Shown here: positions 48,607-60,070 of the stretch, piece by piece | Numbering within the stretch: the first letter of the stretch is position 1 | Layout: each line of letters begins with the position of its first letter | Assembly (NCBI GenBank): GCA_001247695.2 | Contig: LGRX02003645.1 | Coordinates: 1-64,000, forward strand | DNA length: 64,000 nucleotides | Reading direction: 5' to 3' | DNA from: Cymbomonas tetramitiformis | Lineage: Eukaryota > Chlorophyta > Pyramimonadophyceae > Pyramimonadales > Pyramimonadaceae | Notes under the pieces: generated by a model | What the model saw: the letters and a program-made list of their open reading frames with translations, nothing else | Told to the model about the DNA's origin: nothing | Databases searched by the model: none | Position numbers and translations under genes: made by a program

Positions 48607-51600
48607 TCGCGCAAAAAAAGGATAAATGGATAAATGGATAAATGGTGAAATGGGTAATTCACCAAGTGAAAATACAAAACGGTCCTCAAATTATTTTCAC
48701 GTGAAAATACAACGACGCGTCCCTCTTCCGGAATATCCCCGCACCCCCCCTCCCCGACAAGTGAAATTACACAACGGGCCCCGGAAATACTGAAAATACA
48801 CTTTGGTCTCCTTTTGGTAAAAAATGCAACGTCACCTCCCCGATAAAGTGAAAATGCAAATCAGGTGAAAAACAACAAGTGAAAATACAATGACGCGTCC
48901 TTCTTCCGGAATATCACCGCACCCCCCGCCCCGACAAGTGGAATTACACAACGGGCCCCGGAAATACTGAGAATATACTTTGGTCTCCTTTTGTGAAAAA
49001 ATGCACCGACACCTCCCCGAAAAACTCAAAATGCTATTCTGGTGAAAAACAACAAGTGAAAATACAAGGACGTGCCCTTCCTCCGGAATATCACCGCACC
49101 CCCCGCCCCAACAACTGAAATCACACAACGGGCCCCGGAAATACTGAAAATACACTTTGGTCTCCTTTTCTTTAAAAATGCACCGTCACCTCCCCGAAAA
49201 AGTCAAAATGCAATTCAGGTGAAAACAACAAGTGAAAAAAAGAAGGACATGTTCTTCTTTCGGAATATCACCGCACCCCCCTCCCCGACAAGTGAAATTC
49301 CACAACGGGCCCCGGAAATCCTGAAAAAACACTTTAGTCCCCTTTTGTGAAAAAATGCACCGACACCTCCCCGATAAAGTCAAAATACAAATCAGGTGAA
49401 AAATACCAAGTGAAAATAACGGGAAGTTTCCTTTTTTCAGAATAACTATGACTCACAGAAAATATCACAATGACAACCCTTGTCACCATTGACAGGTAAT
49501 AAAAAACTGATATTCAGATAATAAGAAGTCCGTGTTAATTATCTTTGAAACATATAATTATTGTCATCGATGACGATATTTCCAGGTGCTGAAAAAAAAA
49601 TTGTTTTATACTTTATTTATAAAGTAGGAAAATTTGTCATCGATGACGATATTTTTCGGTTGCATGAAAACATCAAGTTACAACAACAAGCTTGTCATCG
49701 GTGACGTTTTTCTCACTATTTGTAAAATAGGTCTGCGAACAAATAAATTATAGAATAACGCGAATAACGCGTGCTTCACGCTTATACTAAGAAATTATAG
49801 GAATAATTATAGAAAATAGAAGCCGCTAGGCAGGAAGGTGGCAACGTTGCAACGTCTGCGAGCGGAAAGCTACTACTAAGAAAAGAAGGGAAGCCAAACG
49901 CTTCAAGAGTGAAAGTTAAAAAAGAACAATTTCGAGTCTGCTGTCGCGGAGTTTGTAAATATAAAGAAAGCGAAATATTGTTAAGTCTTTTAAAGTCTTC
50001 AACGCAACGCTAATAAGGACCAATCCAGTTCCACATTAGAAAGTCACCTTTAAACCCCAATCAGATCTAATCTTGCAAGACTCCGTTAAGAAGCGCTATT
50101 TTACCTATTGTTGCTTGTGCTGCAAGCAGTGAAACATCTAAGCAAATAGCTGATATTAATGAGCTAGCGAATTAGTATCCGATTGCGCCGAGGTTTGTTC
50201 CTCGGGAGCTCAAGGTGAAAGTGCAGGTATGCTTTTATTTTTTCAGACTTTTTATTGATAACATCTTGCGGTGAAAAAGTTTACATTGGTGTCGCTGTTT
50301 TTAGTTTTCTCTTTTTTGTCATCGATGACGACTCCACCTAATTTGTCAACGAGTTCGCTTTTGGCACAAGTTTTATTTCTTTCTGAAACGTCATCGATGA
50401 CAACTTACCTCTCTTGCCGTTGATTTAGTCGTTATTTTTCTACGAACATGGTATTCCTTGTCATCGATGACAATATTTTTGTCATCGATGACGCTTTGGG
50501 TACTTGTTCTGTTTATTCACTGGACGTATCTACGTTTAGAACTATTTTTGTCATCGATGTCAATATTTTGTCATCGATGACAATATTTTTCTGAGACCGA
50601 ATGCTTGTGACAAGTTTTTCCTGAGGATATTACCCCCATGGAGATCAATTTTCTTGCGGGCTCTCACAGTTTTGTTTCGAACGAGAAAGGAGTCAAAGCC
50701 TATACTTTTTTTTCGTTCGTCGATGACGGATGTTTCCGTCATTGGTGACGGACGTTCCGCAGTTATTTCAAAAAGTATGGAACTGTCCGTCACCAATCAC
50801 GGACGTTTTTTTTCTCTTGATGAGTTACTACCTTCAACGTCAAAGATAGCGGCAGTTTTAAAAGTCTCTAATTACGCAGCGTCTAAGTTATTTAACCGTC
50901 GATGTCTTTACGATGAACTCGCAACAAACCGCGGCGCAATCGTATACTGATTCCCTAGTAGCTCATTGGTATCAGCTAGTTGCGCAGACTTGTTATTGCG
51001 TGCGGCACATTCTAAGACAGCGCTTCTTTAAGAAGTCTTACAAGATTGGATCCGAAAGAATCTTAATGACTTTTGAAACTGCAAAGATTCTGGACCGGTC
51101 ATAATATTCAGCTTTGCGTTAAAGACTTTAGAACAAGTCTCTAATTACGCAGCGTGTAAGTTATCAACCCGTGTAGACCTATTTTACAAATAGTGAGAAA
51201 AACGTCACCGATGACAAGCTTGTTGTTGTAACTTGATGTTTTCATGCAACCTAAAAATATCGTCATCGATGACAAATTTTTCTACTTAATAAATAAAGTA
51301 TGAAATAATTTTTTTTCAGCACCTAGAAATATCGTCATCGATGACAATAATTTTAGGTTTCAAAAATATTCAGCACGGACTTCTTATTATCAGTTCAATA
51401 TCACTTTCTTATTAGCTGTCAATGGTGACAAGGGTTGTCATTGTTATATTTTCTGTGAGACATAATTATTCTGGAAAAAGGAAACTTGCTTTTTATTTTC
51501 ACTTGGTATTTTTCACCTGATTTGCATTTTGACTTTTTCGGGGAGGTGTCGGTGCATGTTTTCACAAAAGGAGACCAAAGTGTATTTTCAGTATTTCCGG

Positions 51601-52306
51601 GGCCCGTTGTGTAATTTCACTTGGCGGGGAGGGGGGTGCGGTGATATTCCGGACGAAGGACGCGTCCTTGTATTTTCACTTGTTGTTTTTCACCTGATTT
51701 GCATTTTGACTTTATCGGGGAGGTGTCGGTGCATGTTTTCACAAAAGGAGACCAAAGTGTATTTTCAGTATTTCCGGGGCCCGTTGTGTAATTTCACTTG
51801 GCGGGGAGGGGGGGGCGGTGATATTCCGGACGAAGGACGCGTCATTGTATTTTCACTTGTTGTTTTTCACCTGATTTGCATTTTGACTTTATCGGGGAGG
51901 TGTCGGTGCATGTTTCCACAAAAGGAGACCAAAGTGTATTTTCAGTATTTCCGGGGCCCGTTGTGTAATTTCACTTGTCGGGGAGGGGGGTGCGGTGATA
52001 TTCCGGACGAAGGACGCGACCTTGTATTTTCACTTGTTGTTTTTCACCTGATTTGCATTTTGACTTTTTCGGGGAGGTGTCGGTGCATTTTTTCACAAAA
52101 GGAGACCAAAGTGTATTTTCAGTATTTCCGGGGCCCGTTGTGTAATTTCACTTGTCGGGGAGGGGGGTGCGGTGATATTCCGGAAGAGGGACGCGTCCTT
52201 GTATTTTCACTTGAAAATTCTTTGAGGACCGTTTTGTATTTTCACTTGGTGAATTATCCATTTCTCCATTTATCCATTTATCCATTTATCCTTTATTTGC
52301 GCAATG
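48607..52306. mobile_element. Foldback-type transposon (copy A')
   Basis: Same element as 2192-5891, with arms 48607-49734 and 51175-52306 and target duplications at 48596-48606 and 52307-52317. It has one base fewer near 49435 and one more near 51492. A cluster of changes near 48993-49011 makes one arm unit here differ from copy A, where it looks like the neighbouring unit. That pattern suggests gene conversion between units. Confidence 0.9.
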
Positions 52307-53332
52307 GGTATTATCCGATGCCCACGCGTACGTCGTACAAAAGTCGCAATACATTTTTTCAAAAACAAGAACTTGCACACGCGTAATAAAATGCAAATAC
52401 AGGCTAGGATAAGTTTTGACGTACAGTTTCAGATAATCCCCAAGAGTTGGATCACTCGCGTATTCTTTATCGATGAATGGTGCCACAATTTCGTAAAAAA
52501 CTGTCGTGTATAGTTTGTGCAAACCTACGGGATATGTTGAGTATGTATGTACAAGCTCGCATCTCTCTATCAGCTCATTAACGACGTGGTATTCGTAGTA
52601 AGATAAGTTTAGTAATTCTACACCTCGCTTTGCGTGAATAAATTTCAAATTATTCAGACAGTAGAATTGGACTTTTCTCTGAAAAAAAACATGGTAAGAA
52701 TCGAAATACTGCTTAATTCTTTCGTCTACGATGTCATTAATTTTCACATGAATGTCTTTGACTACTTTATCCCGTTGCGCTGGCAAACATAAGTCGGGAT
52801 ATAATTCGTTCGCTTCTTTTTTTGCAACGTAGCCTTCAAGCATCGTGGCTACCTTTTTCCGTACTTCAGCGATTATATCATATTCAATACTTTGGGCCTT
52901 TTCAAGTTCCGTACGTCCGGGTTTTGTGGATTCTTCTCCGTACAAGGGAAGGCAACACCTAATAAGGTTCCTCAAACATTCTGCATGTCCTTCGTCGCAG
53001 TGCACGTCTATAAAGGCGTAATACAGATTTTTATCGTAGCACAGTTCAGAAATAAATTGATACTTTCGCATATGCCGCAATCTCGCCGACGCTGCAGTGC
53101 ATTCCGTTGCAGGAATTTGGTCGTATTTGTGATACTCGGCATGGCTCGCACGGTAAGCCAGCATACAATCGGCACAAATGTGTAGAGAGCGCAGAGTCCA
53201 TAGCTGCATTTCGGTTACCACTTCTTTGTTTTGATATAATGATGGTTCGCGCGTCACATTTGTGCATTCTATATTCCGACACGGCGGGCAAGTATCCGGC
53301 ATAAAAAGGGGAAAGGTCGCATCGACCGACAT
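52286..53332 (-). CDS. Unknown cysteine-rich protein cut by the transposon (copy A')
   Basis: Second copy of the gene at 5871-6917, 348 residues from the ATG at 53332. It has the same transposon-derived end and the same paired cysteines. A few residues differ, for example YEEDSTK here YGEESTK, and LKG here LEG. The frame has stayed open in both copies since the insertion, so the truncated protein may still be used. Confidence 0.75.
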   Translation of the reverse strand: MSVDATFPLFMPDTCPPCRNIECTNVTREPSLYQNKEVVTEMQLWTLRSLHICADCMLAYRASHAEYHKYDQIPATECTAASARLRHMRKYQFISELCYDKNLYYAFIDVHCDEGHAECLRNLIRCCLPLYGEESTKPGRTELEKAQSIEYDIIAEVRKKVATMLEGYVAKKEANELYPDLCLPAQRDKVVKDIHVKINDIVDERIKQYFDSYHVFFQRKVQFYCLNNLKFIHAKRGVELLNLSYYEYHVVNELIERCELVHTYSTYPVGLHKLYTTVFYEIVAPFIDKEYASDPTLGDYLKLYVKTYPSLYLHFITRVQVLVFEKMYCDFCTTYAWASDNTHCANKG

Positions 53333-53654
53333 CGCTACCACCGGCGTATACGTCAGAGCTTTAATTTATAGCCCATGCGTCATCACCAATCGATAACGTC
53401 TCCCAAATTACCCCAAAAGGAATTTGGGGCGATACGGCACACGGAATTCGCGACTTGTTATTTGCATTTATATATATTTATACTCCGACAACTGCGCGGG
53501 GCGCATACAGATACATGTCATTCTTATTCAGAGAAGGTCCATTTTGTCTCCGCGCTTTTTGGACGCCCGCGACAGGGCATCGGTCGCGCGGCGGCTGTGC
53601 GAACGCGCGTCCATGCAAGAAACTGACGCGTTTCGTGTTATGAAAAAAATATAC

Positions 53655-54179
53655 TCAGCTCAAAATACGATGCATGACAAGATTGGCATTGCTCAGGGCC
53701 ATTAAGGTGAGGTGCAGTTCGACGTGCATATCGTCGTCCGACGCGTCCGCGTTCACCACGGAAAACGCATCGCCCTCCGCGACGATGTCAAATCGATCTT
53801 GCAGCGATTTGAGCGCGGTCGCGAAGGCCATCCTGTCCTCGGGCCACAATCGACGACCACGCAGATCTGCGCACAGCTTGCGCACGATCTTGCGCATCAC
53901 GCGAGCGTGCTGCAGCAGATCCACTTTTCGGACGGCTCCGTTGAAATGCTGTTCGTACGAACGTCGCAACGCGAAGTTTCTGAAGGTCGCCGGCAACTGC
54001 GCGCCAGTTTGCGCAAGCAACGTAATCAGATCGTCCGGAAATTTTGTTTGTTTTTGTAGCGCGCGGTCGAAGGTTGCTGCCCACGCTTGACGACGAAGCT
54101 CACGGATCTTGTGCGTCGACATCGCTTTTACGTGCGAATGGAGATGAAGCACGATCTCGCACGCGCATCGGCGAGGCAT
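53655..54179 (-). CDS. Hypothetical basic protein, 174 aa (copy A')
   Basis: Protein identical to that of 7240-7764, starting at the ATG at 54179. The surrounding spacers (53333-53654 and 54180-54543) hold no other gene. The function is unknown. Confidence 0.6.
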   Translation of the reverse strand: MPRRCACEIVLHLHSHVKAMSTHKIRELRRQAWAATFDRALQKQTKFPDDLITLLAQTGAQLPATFRNFALRRSYEQHFNGAVRKVDLLQHARVMRKIVRKLCADLRGRRLWPEDRMAFATALKSLQDRFDIVAEGDAFSVVNADASDDDMHVELHLTLMALSNANLVMHRILS

Positions 54180-54543
54180 TCTCGACCTACTCTGCCCTTG
54201 ACAGACAGAGCTTGTAGATTACGTGCATAAATGTGAAGGGCTCGGTGTGGAACCTTATGCGACATTGCTCGCGGGTGAACATGACACGACGTGAGCTTGC
54301 GCTACGTTTGGGGCGCGCTATAATATTTAATGTTTAGGGTGGGCTCAACTCGGACCTGTCGTTAGCACGTACGGAATAAAGTTACGTTACCCGTAAAAAC
54401 GAAGCCACAGTTCTAAGCGTTGGAGTGTGTCACATATCAGGCCTACACTTTACGTGCGTAGGAAACAGAATTAGGATTTTGCTCGTTTCTTTCGGTCGAT
54501 ATATATATATATACACGCCGTCGCGTGCGCCAACATCGTTGGT

Positions 54544-56013
54544 ATGTCGCAAAACTGCGCCCCGCCTAGGATTCTTCTGTGCGTACTCGGTGCGACGTGC
54601 CTGAGCGTCGTGATGATGCTTCTCGTCGCGTCGGATCCGAAAAACGCGTACGGCGATGACGTGCACGCCGTGTCCTTGACGTGCGTGTTCGACACCGATT
54701 TCTACGGCGCGTACAAATACGACCCGGACTTTCGCGCGAGCTTCACGCGCAAGCACGTTCAACAGTACGATCGATACGTCACCTCCCTGCGTCCGGTCAT
54801 CAAAACCAGCATCGGCGCACACGTGGTGTCGGTCGAGCCCGACCCGGTGACGACGGTCGTCAAAGCGTCGTACACGAGTCTTGACGAGGCCACCGTGATT
54901 GCCACACGCATGGCCGGTGACGGCGCTGCGTTGGTGTACCCGGAGTTCGAGGAACACGGGGTTTACCGTTTAACACAGATTGACGTCGACGGCGTCACGG
55001 AATACCGTTACGCTCCGCCGTGGTCGCCTCAAACGCCGCACGCCCCCCCCGCCCCACCGCCGTGCGCACCACCGTTGTCACCCCCAGCCCCACCGCCGCT
55101 GCCGCCACCGTCGCCTCGTCCGCCACCGACGCTCCCCACGTCACCGCCGCCGCCGCCCCCACCCTACGTGCCGCCCGAGCGCCCGCCACTGCCGATGCCA
55201 CCCGAGTCACCATCGCCCAACCCACCGCCGCCGCTCCCCCCCTTACCACTGCCACCACCGCCACCGCCGAGCGTTCGCGGCAACTACCACAGCCACCCGG
55301 GGTGGTTTGCGATGAGGCACGCCACGTGCACCGAGACCTGCATCGCGGCCGACGCGCGGGGTAAACGACCGTGCCTCGCGCGAGACATGTGGACGGAGAA
55401 CGATAGGTTTGCCGACGGCGCCGTCATGAACGCGTTCGCCCGAAACGTGATGTACGACGAGCAACTCAACACGCACGCCAATTGCATTAATTCGGACGGA
55501 CGAGATCACTGCGTACTCGCAGGCGACGACGCGTTGGGGTCATCACTTGTTACATGCGAAGCCAACGTTAGCCATTGGCGTATGCCTTGGCTGCACCCAA
55601 CACGAGTTGGTTGTTTCGTTAGCGTCGTCTCCACGGTGCGCAAAAACGCGTACGACTGCGACGGCGGCGTCGATATGCAAGACGCTTACCGTGCGTGTTT
55701 TTGCAGCCTTTCGGGGTACACGTACATAGGTTACGGCAAATGCGCAAATCCAGCGGGCGGCTTGACCACAAAGGTTCATAGCGCGTACGCCACGGATATG
55801 GCATGCGCCACCTTGTGCGCGACCTGGTACAACTGCACCGCTTTCGACATCGTTTTCGAGGCCGACGAGTCGGCGACTTGTACCGCGTATCACGCGCATG
55901 GTATAACCGCCGTCGGTGCCGTACAGAATTTTACGGGCGCGACGTGCTATCGAAAGGACGGACTGACGCCCCCACCGCCCAAACCGCCGCCGTCAACTCC
56001 ACCCTCGCCCTGA
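54544..56013 (+). CDS. Proline-rich membrane-anchored surface protein (copy A')
   Basis: Protein identical to that of 8129-9598: signal anchor at 10-30, proline linker at 158-243, Cys-rich PAN-like region at about 395-470. The TA-run TATA element is kept at 54499-54514. Two equal copies may raise dosage. Confidence 0.8.
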   Translation: MSQNCAPPRILLCVLGATCLSVVMMLLVASDPKNAYGDDVHAVSLTCVFDTDFYGAYKYDPDFRASFTRKHVQQYDRYVTSLRPVIKTSIGAHVVSVEPDPVTTVVKASYTSLDEATVIATRMAGDGAALVYPEFEEHGVYRLTQIDVDGVTEYRYAPPWSPQTPHAPPAPPPCAPPLSPPAPPPLPPPSPRPPPTLPTSPPPPPPPYVPPERPPLPMPPESPSPNPPPPLPPLPLPPPPPPSVRGNYHSHPGWFAMRHATCTETCIAADARGKRPCLARDMWTENDRFADGAVMNAFARNVMYDEQLNTHANCINSDGRDHCVLAGDDALGSSLVTCEANVSHWRMPWLHPTRVGCFVSVVSTVRKNAYDCDGGVDMQDAYRACFCSLSGYTYIGYGKCANPAGGLTTKVHSAYATDMACATLCATWYNCTAFDIVFEADESATCTAYHAHGITAVGAVQNFTGATCYRKDGLTPPPPKPPPSTPPSP

Positions 56014-56088
56014 GCGACGATCGTTAAGGCGTCTTGCAGTTGCATTCGTGATAAGCTTACATATATTAAATATATTACAAGATACGTC

Positions 56089-56913
56089 CTATAAATTATG
56101 CGCTCGCACAGTTTCGCCGGCGTACATATCTTCGTTTACATGCGCGCGCACGCTGACGCAGTACTCGCGGTGCCTGTTCCAGTCTCGTACTTGGCACGCG
56201 CGGTCGCAATAAGCCACCGTTCTGCAAACGCCGCACAGTTTCAATTGGACATCTCCCGCGGCCGCGCGTCCGCAATGCACGCAGCAAACACGGTCGTGTT
56301 GCAGACCGAGGGCAACTCCGTTTTTGTTACGTCGCCAGCGTACAGCGACGTTCATGGGTCTCGTGTCGTCCAGACCAAAAAATGCGCACACTTCAGGATC
56401 CACTCGGACCGTGCCGCTTATGACCATGTTCAGACGGTTCCCATCCGTATCAAAAGCGTTTATCAGCTGCGCGGCGCGTTTGTGGACCACGTTGCACGAG
56501 CGTACAACGTTCGCTATTTGATACAATCGGTTCGCATCGTTCCACGTCTGGTGCATGCTGCGATCGATCGGCGAATTCCGGTCACACTCCCAACGGTGCA
56601 ACTCGCAGATGCGCATTATGGGCTCGTGACATGCCATCAGAGACTCCAAATCGTGCGCATCGTCGGCACTTCCGTACTCGATCGACGCGCGACACATCGC
56701 AAGCTCCGCAAGGAGTTTGCACCATTGGCGCATCGGTGTTTGAAGGTCGATGGACTGCAGGTTGGCGTCCAAAAAAAACACGCGATACACGTCCAAAGAT
56801 CTTCGACGTACAATCGCGGTGTCTTGGTCCAGCACCGCGTCCCAGCAGCTGTAAAGCCTTGCCGAAAGACAGCACCACCATTGCAATATATTATCCGTGT
56901 CCGTCGCTGGCAT
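56089..56913 (-). CDS. MYND zinc-finger protein (copy A')
   Basis: Second copy of 9674-10498. All eight MYND ligands are kept (C211 to C252). One residue differs (QTWN here). The TATA box is at 57019-57013. The spacer 56914-57351 holds no gene. Confidence 0.85.
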   Translation of the reverse strand: MPATDTDNILQWWCCLSARLYSCWDAVLDQDTAIVRRRSLDVYRVFFLDANLQSIDLQTPMRQWCKLLAELAMCRASIEYGSADDAHDLESLMACHEPIMRICELHRWECDRNSPIDRSMHQTWNDANRLYQIANVVRSCNVVHKRAAQLINAFDTDGNRLNMVISGTVRVDPEVCAFFGLDDTRPMNVAVRWRRNKNGVALGLQHDRVCCVHCGRAAAGDVQLKLCGVCRTVAYCDRACQVRDWNRHREYCVSVRAHVNEDMYAGETVRAHNL

Positions 56914-57351
56914 GATTTTGTTGATGCCGATCGGTATTCAAAACCAACGCGTTTTCAGGGCGTTGCAATTTTTGAACCGTGGGCGCGCGCGACGGTGCGG
57001 ACTCCCTTAAGTTTTTATACCTTTTAAATTTTCTCACAAGCCCGGTGTTGGAACAAACAGCTCGTGCTGCCACGATCGTTTCGGCACGTCATCGTCGCAG
57101 AATATACGTCGATCGGAAGTACTAGCAACGTCAGTTCGGTAATGAGTTCGTGCTAACGTGCGCGCGTATCGAATGACCCCGTCGATGGGGCATCGTGGCG
57201 CGACAGTACAAAAAGGTCTTGAAGCGCTCGCCCATCGTTTAGCGCTTCTAAAATTTGGAGATGAATACAAATAAAATAGGAGTTACAGTCTAGTGACGTG
57301 AACGCCTGCGGCGCGATCACAGCGGTGGGTCCTTTGCTATACGACTGTCTA

Positions 57352-58188
57352 CTAATCGGAGTCGTCGGTCAGGTCCACGATTTGATTTGTGTTAAATTGG
57401 CCAGACCCGTTATCCCACGCGACCAGTCGTGCAATACACGAGTGATTTCGTTCGTGTGTCGCCGCCATTTTGACAAATGGGCGTGCTTCGGTGAAGTACC
57501 TCGCGCAATCGAAATTCAAACCATCCGGCAGCCCGTCCGGCCACAGTGGACGTTTGTACAGCACTTTGTTTCTAAAAAACATGTCCATCACGCGATACCA
57601 GATCGCGTGCTGCGCGAGCGTATCGTTGTTTTGCGCGTTCGTTTCGCAAAGTACGTCGGTGAAGGTCGCGTACGTAATGTCCGCGCGCTCGTCGACCAGT
57701 TCGGCTGCTAGTTGCAACCAACCGAAATACACGGTGTGCGCGGTGTAGCACGTCTCCTCGTACTGACTCAAAAGGTAACATAGCAGATAACGATGCTCAC
57801 TGTTAGTGCGGTAGCCGGCGAACACGAAATTGAGCAGAGCGTAACCGGTATCCTCGCACAAACGTTCGACCAAAACCGAATCGCATCGGGCTTCGCGAAT
57901 TTCCGCAAACCTTGAGTCGATAAGATTCCGCAGCCGCGATGCCAAACTGTTCGTGCATGGTAGTATGCCGCGAAAAACCGACAGGCACACATCGTCCGTG
58001 TTGTTCTTCGAGTAACGGAGCAATTCATGAAGCGACGCGACGGCGTCGGTGCCCGCGAACACGGCGACGTGCAGATTGACCGGGGCGTCGACCGTAAGAA
58101 TTTGTATGATTTCGTCATTCGCGTCGTTCGGGCGGACCACGCGTTTACAACCCAAAAGGCTAACGGCGTCGATGGGTGAGGGTGGCAT
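57352..58188 (-). CDS. Hypothetical protein, 278 aa (copy A')
   Basis: Second copy of 10937-11773, starting at the ATG at 58188 with its TATA box at 58243-58236. Three residues differ. The spacer 58189-58554 shows no gene. The function is unknown. Confidence 0.65.
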   Translation of the reverse strand: MPPSPIDAVSLLGCKRVVRPNDANDEIIQILTVDAPVNLHVAVFAGTDAVASLHELLRYSKNNTDDVCLSVFRGILPCTNSLASRLRNLIDSRFAEIREARCDSVLVERLCEDTGYALLNFVFAGYRTNSEHRYLLCYLLSQYEETCYTAHTVYFGWLQLAAELVDERADITYATFTDVLCETNAQNNDTLAQHAIWYRVMDMFFRNKVLYKRPLWPDGLPDGLNFDCARYFTEARPFVKMAATHERNHSCIARLVAWDNGSGQFNTNQIVDLTDDSD

Positions 58189-58554
58189 GTTGACAATAAA
58201 ATCAAAAAATGGATTTAAAATAAGGGCAGGGGACGTTTTATAGTGGAGTTTTGTTCGGCCGTTACAACGTGCAGATTGTTGCGACGCCACGTAGAATAAC
58301 ACCGCGCGATAGGTCAATCATCGGCCGATGATTCATCTCACCATATACCTTATCCTGTCGATAGATTTCTCATCACCACGCGTCGCACTAATCAGGTTAC
58401 AATTACGGAACATGTTAGGTGAGAGCGAGGAGTGCCACCGCCACCAGTCGCACGTGAGTGACACGCAAAATCGCAATGGACGTGATAGCTTTTACCATAG
58501 ATTTTGAGGGATCTGTTTTCGGTTGTTATTTTTTGGATTGCGCCTACGGCGAGA

Positions 58555-59583
58555 TTACGACCGCTTAGGGATCCGCGCGATGCACGTGCGGATGGGTACC
58601 GCGAAGACGGTGCGCGCTAGACGCTCGCCGCACCCAAGCTCGCCACGGTTGCCCTTCCAGTAAGATTGCGTGAAGCAGATGGACCCATCCGAGGACCGTC
58701 GCGCGTCGCTCAGAGTCAATCCAAACCGCGACATGACACCGGTTCGTTGGTCGAACGTCGCCGTTCTCGCGTAAACGGGCACTTCAAGCGCGTCGACGAC
58801 GTGTTTCAGCAAACCCTCCGTGTTTTCCGTGGTTACGTTCGCATCCCACATGGCCGCGTAATATCTGATCATGATGCCATACGTTGCGTCGAAAGGCCCA
58901 ATCCAGGCTTTGTCGTTGTAACCACCCCAGTGGTTGCACGACTTGAGCGCCAGCACATTTCTGGGCAGCATGTCCAACACGAGCGGGTAATACCACGCGG
59001 CATCTTCGCGTATACGCAGCATGATGTCGTATCTTTCTGTCAAGTTTACGCGCATGACCGCTTCGTACGCGCTATGCAGCATCGACGCCATATTTAAAAA
59101 ATTCAAATTCGATGCAACATTGGGGTTTGTGCGCACCGGCGGTATCCATCTCGGTACCAGAGCCAGGTGCTGTATCCGCATGTTAGGCAGGCCCGCGACG
59201 TGACGTTCAAACGATTCTACGGCGTCGCCGAGAGTTCTACGCGCCACGCCTTCCACGAACCGAGGTGCCATGCTGCTCGTGTTCTGCAAACGGCCGTAGT
59301 AGTCAAAGTGGTGCGCAGGGTTCCAACGCGCGAGCGACGTGACCTGCTCCCATATCCAGGTTTCGTAAAGCCCGCTTTGCACGACCGCCACTTTTAGAGG
59401 CGACGATGTCTGCTTCGTCACGTCAGGTGGGGTCTTTGCGAGTGTACCAAAATTGTCGTGCCTCGATGCACGAGGCTTGGTGCCAAAAAAACTGTCGAGC
59501 AAAGAGTACGAATGCGTATGAACACATTCAAACACCAACTGGTATGTCAACGCGCTACACAAAAATACAAATTTACGGCGCAT
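58555..59583 (-). CDS. Putative glycosyltransferase, DUF7796-like (copy A')
   Basis: Second copy of 12140-13168, with the same signal anchor and the YDIMLRIREDA and NDKAWIGP blocks. One residue differs near the C-terminus. The tandem palindromic TATA elements are kept at 59674-59689 and 59693-59708. Confidence 0.65.
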   Translation of the reverse strand: MRRKFVFLCSALTYQLVFECVHTHSYSLLDSFFGTKPRASRHDNFGTLAKTPPDVTKQTSSPLKVAVVQSGLYETWIWEQVTSLARWNPAHHFDYYGRLQNTSSMAPRFVEGVARRTLGDAVESFERHVAGLPNMRIQHLALVPRWIPPVRTNPNVASNLNFLNMASMLHSAYEAVMRVNLTERYDIMLRIREDAAWYYPLVLDMLPRNVLALKSCNHWGGYNDKAWIGPFDATYGIMIRYYAAMWDANVTTENTEGLLKHVVDALEVPVYARTATFDQRTGVMSRFGLTLSDARRSSDGSICFTQSYWKGNRGELGCGERLARTVFAVPIRTCIARIPKRS

Positions 59584-59820
59584 CCTTGGGGTTTAGGTGA
59601 TCCACCGTGCCTCGTACGCGCATGCCGATGGGCGTTCGTTATATTTCTTATCATCACGTGTCGCACAGAAAACCTGTTTATACAACAGGAATCTGTTTAT
59701 ACAACAGGCGAACGACAGCGACGTTCCATGTTCGTAGAACGCCCGTGTGCGTATAACGCATAATTTATACCACGCAGTAATTTTATCGAAAGGGTTCTGC
59801 ATTTATGGGCTCCGCACTGT

Positions 59821-59976
59821 CTAATAATGAAACTCGCAAAGGCAAAGTCGGACGCTGTAACATCGCGTATACTCGTTTTGCGGGTAAAGATAAGCCGTTG
59901 AAAGGGTGTATGTCGACGCCATGACCTTCTTGAGGTGGAGCCCGAGCAAAACAGAAAAAAATACAAGGACGGAGAG
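59821..59976 (-). pseudogene. Detached 3' end matching the giant lectin gene
   Basis: Carries the 52 terminal codons and stop that the giant lectin ORF uses at 13561-13406. Here they join unrelated upstream sequence, with an open frame only to 60042 and no signal peptide or lectin part. It may be the original context of these bases, with the lectin ORF having acquired them by recombination. Confidence 0.7.
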
Positions 59977-60070
59977 TTTTAGGTAAGAGTAAGGGATGAT
60001 AGCGCGACCGGTCGCACGCGCGTGACACGCGTGGTAGTACAACCATGCGCGTTGAGCACGCGATAAAAAA

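Larger units (their letters stand above)
46416..59976. repeat. Large direct repeat, copy A'
   Basis: Second copy of 1-13561. It carries the same genes and the same interrupted gene with its transposon, so insertion came before duplication. It ends at 59976 after GGAGAG, beyond which the sequence (segment C) has nothing in common with that after 13561. Confidence 0.97.

Noticed and set aside
1..59976. Terminal inverted repeats or a circularly closed contig
   Set aside because: The two copies are in direct, not inverted, orientation, both have different right flanks, and sequence continues 4 kb beyond the second copy.
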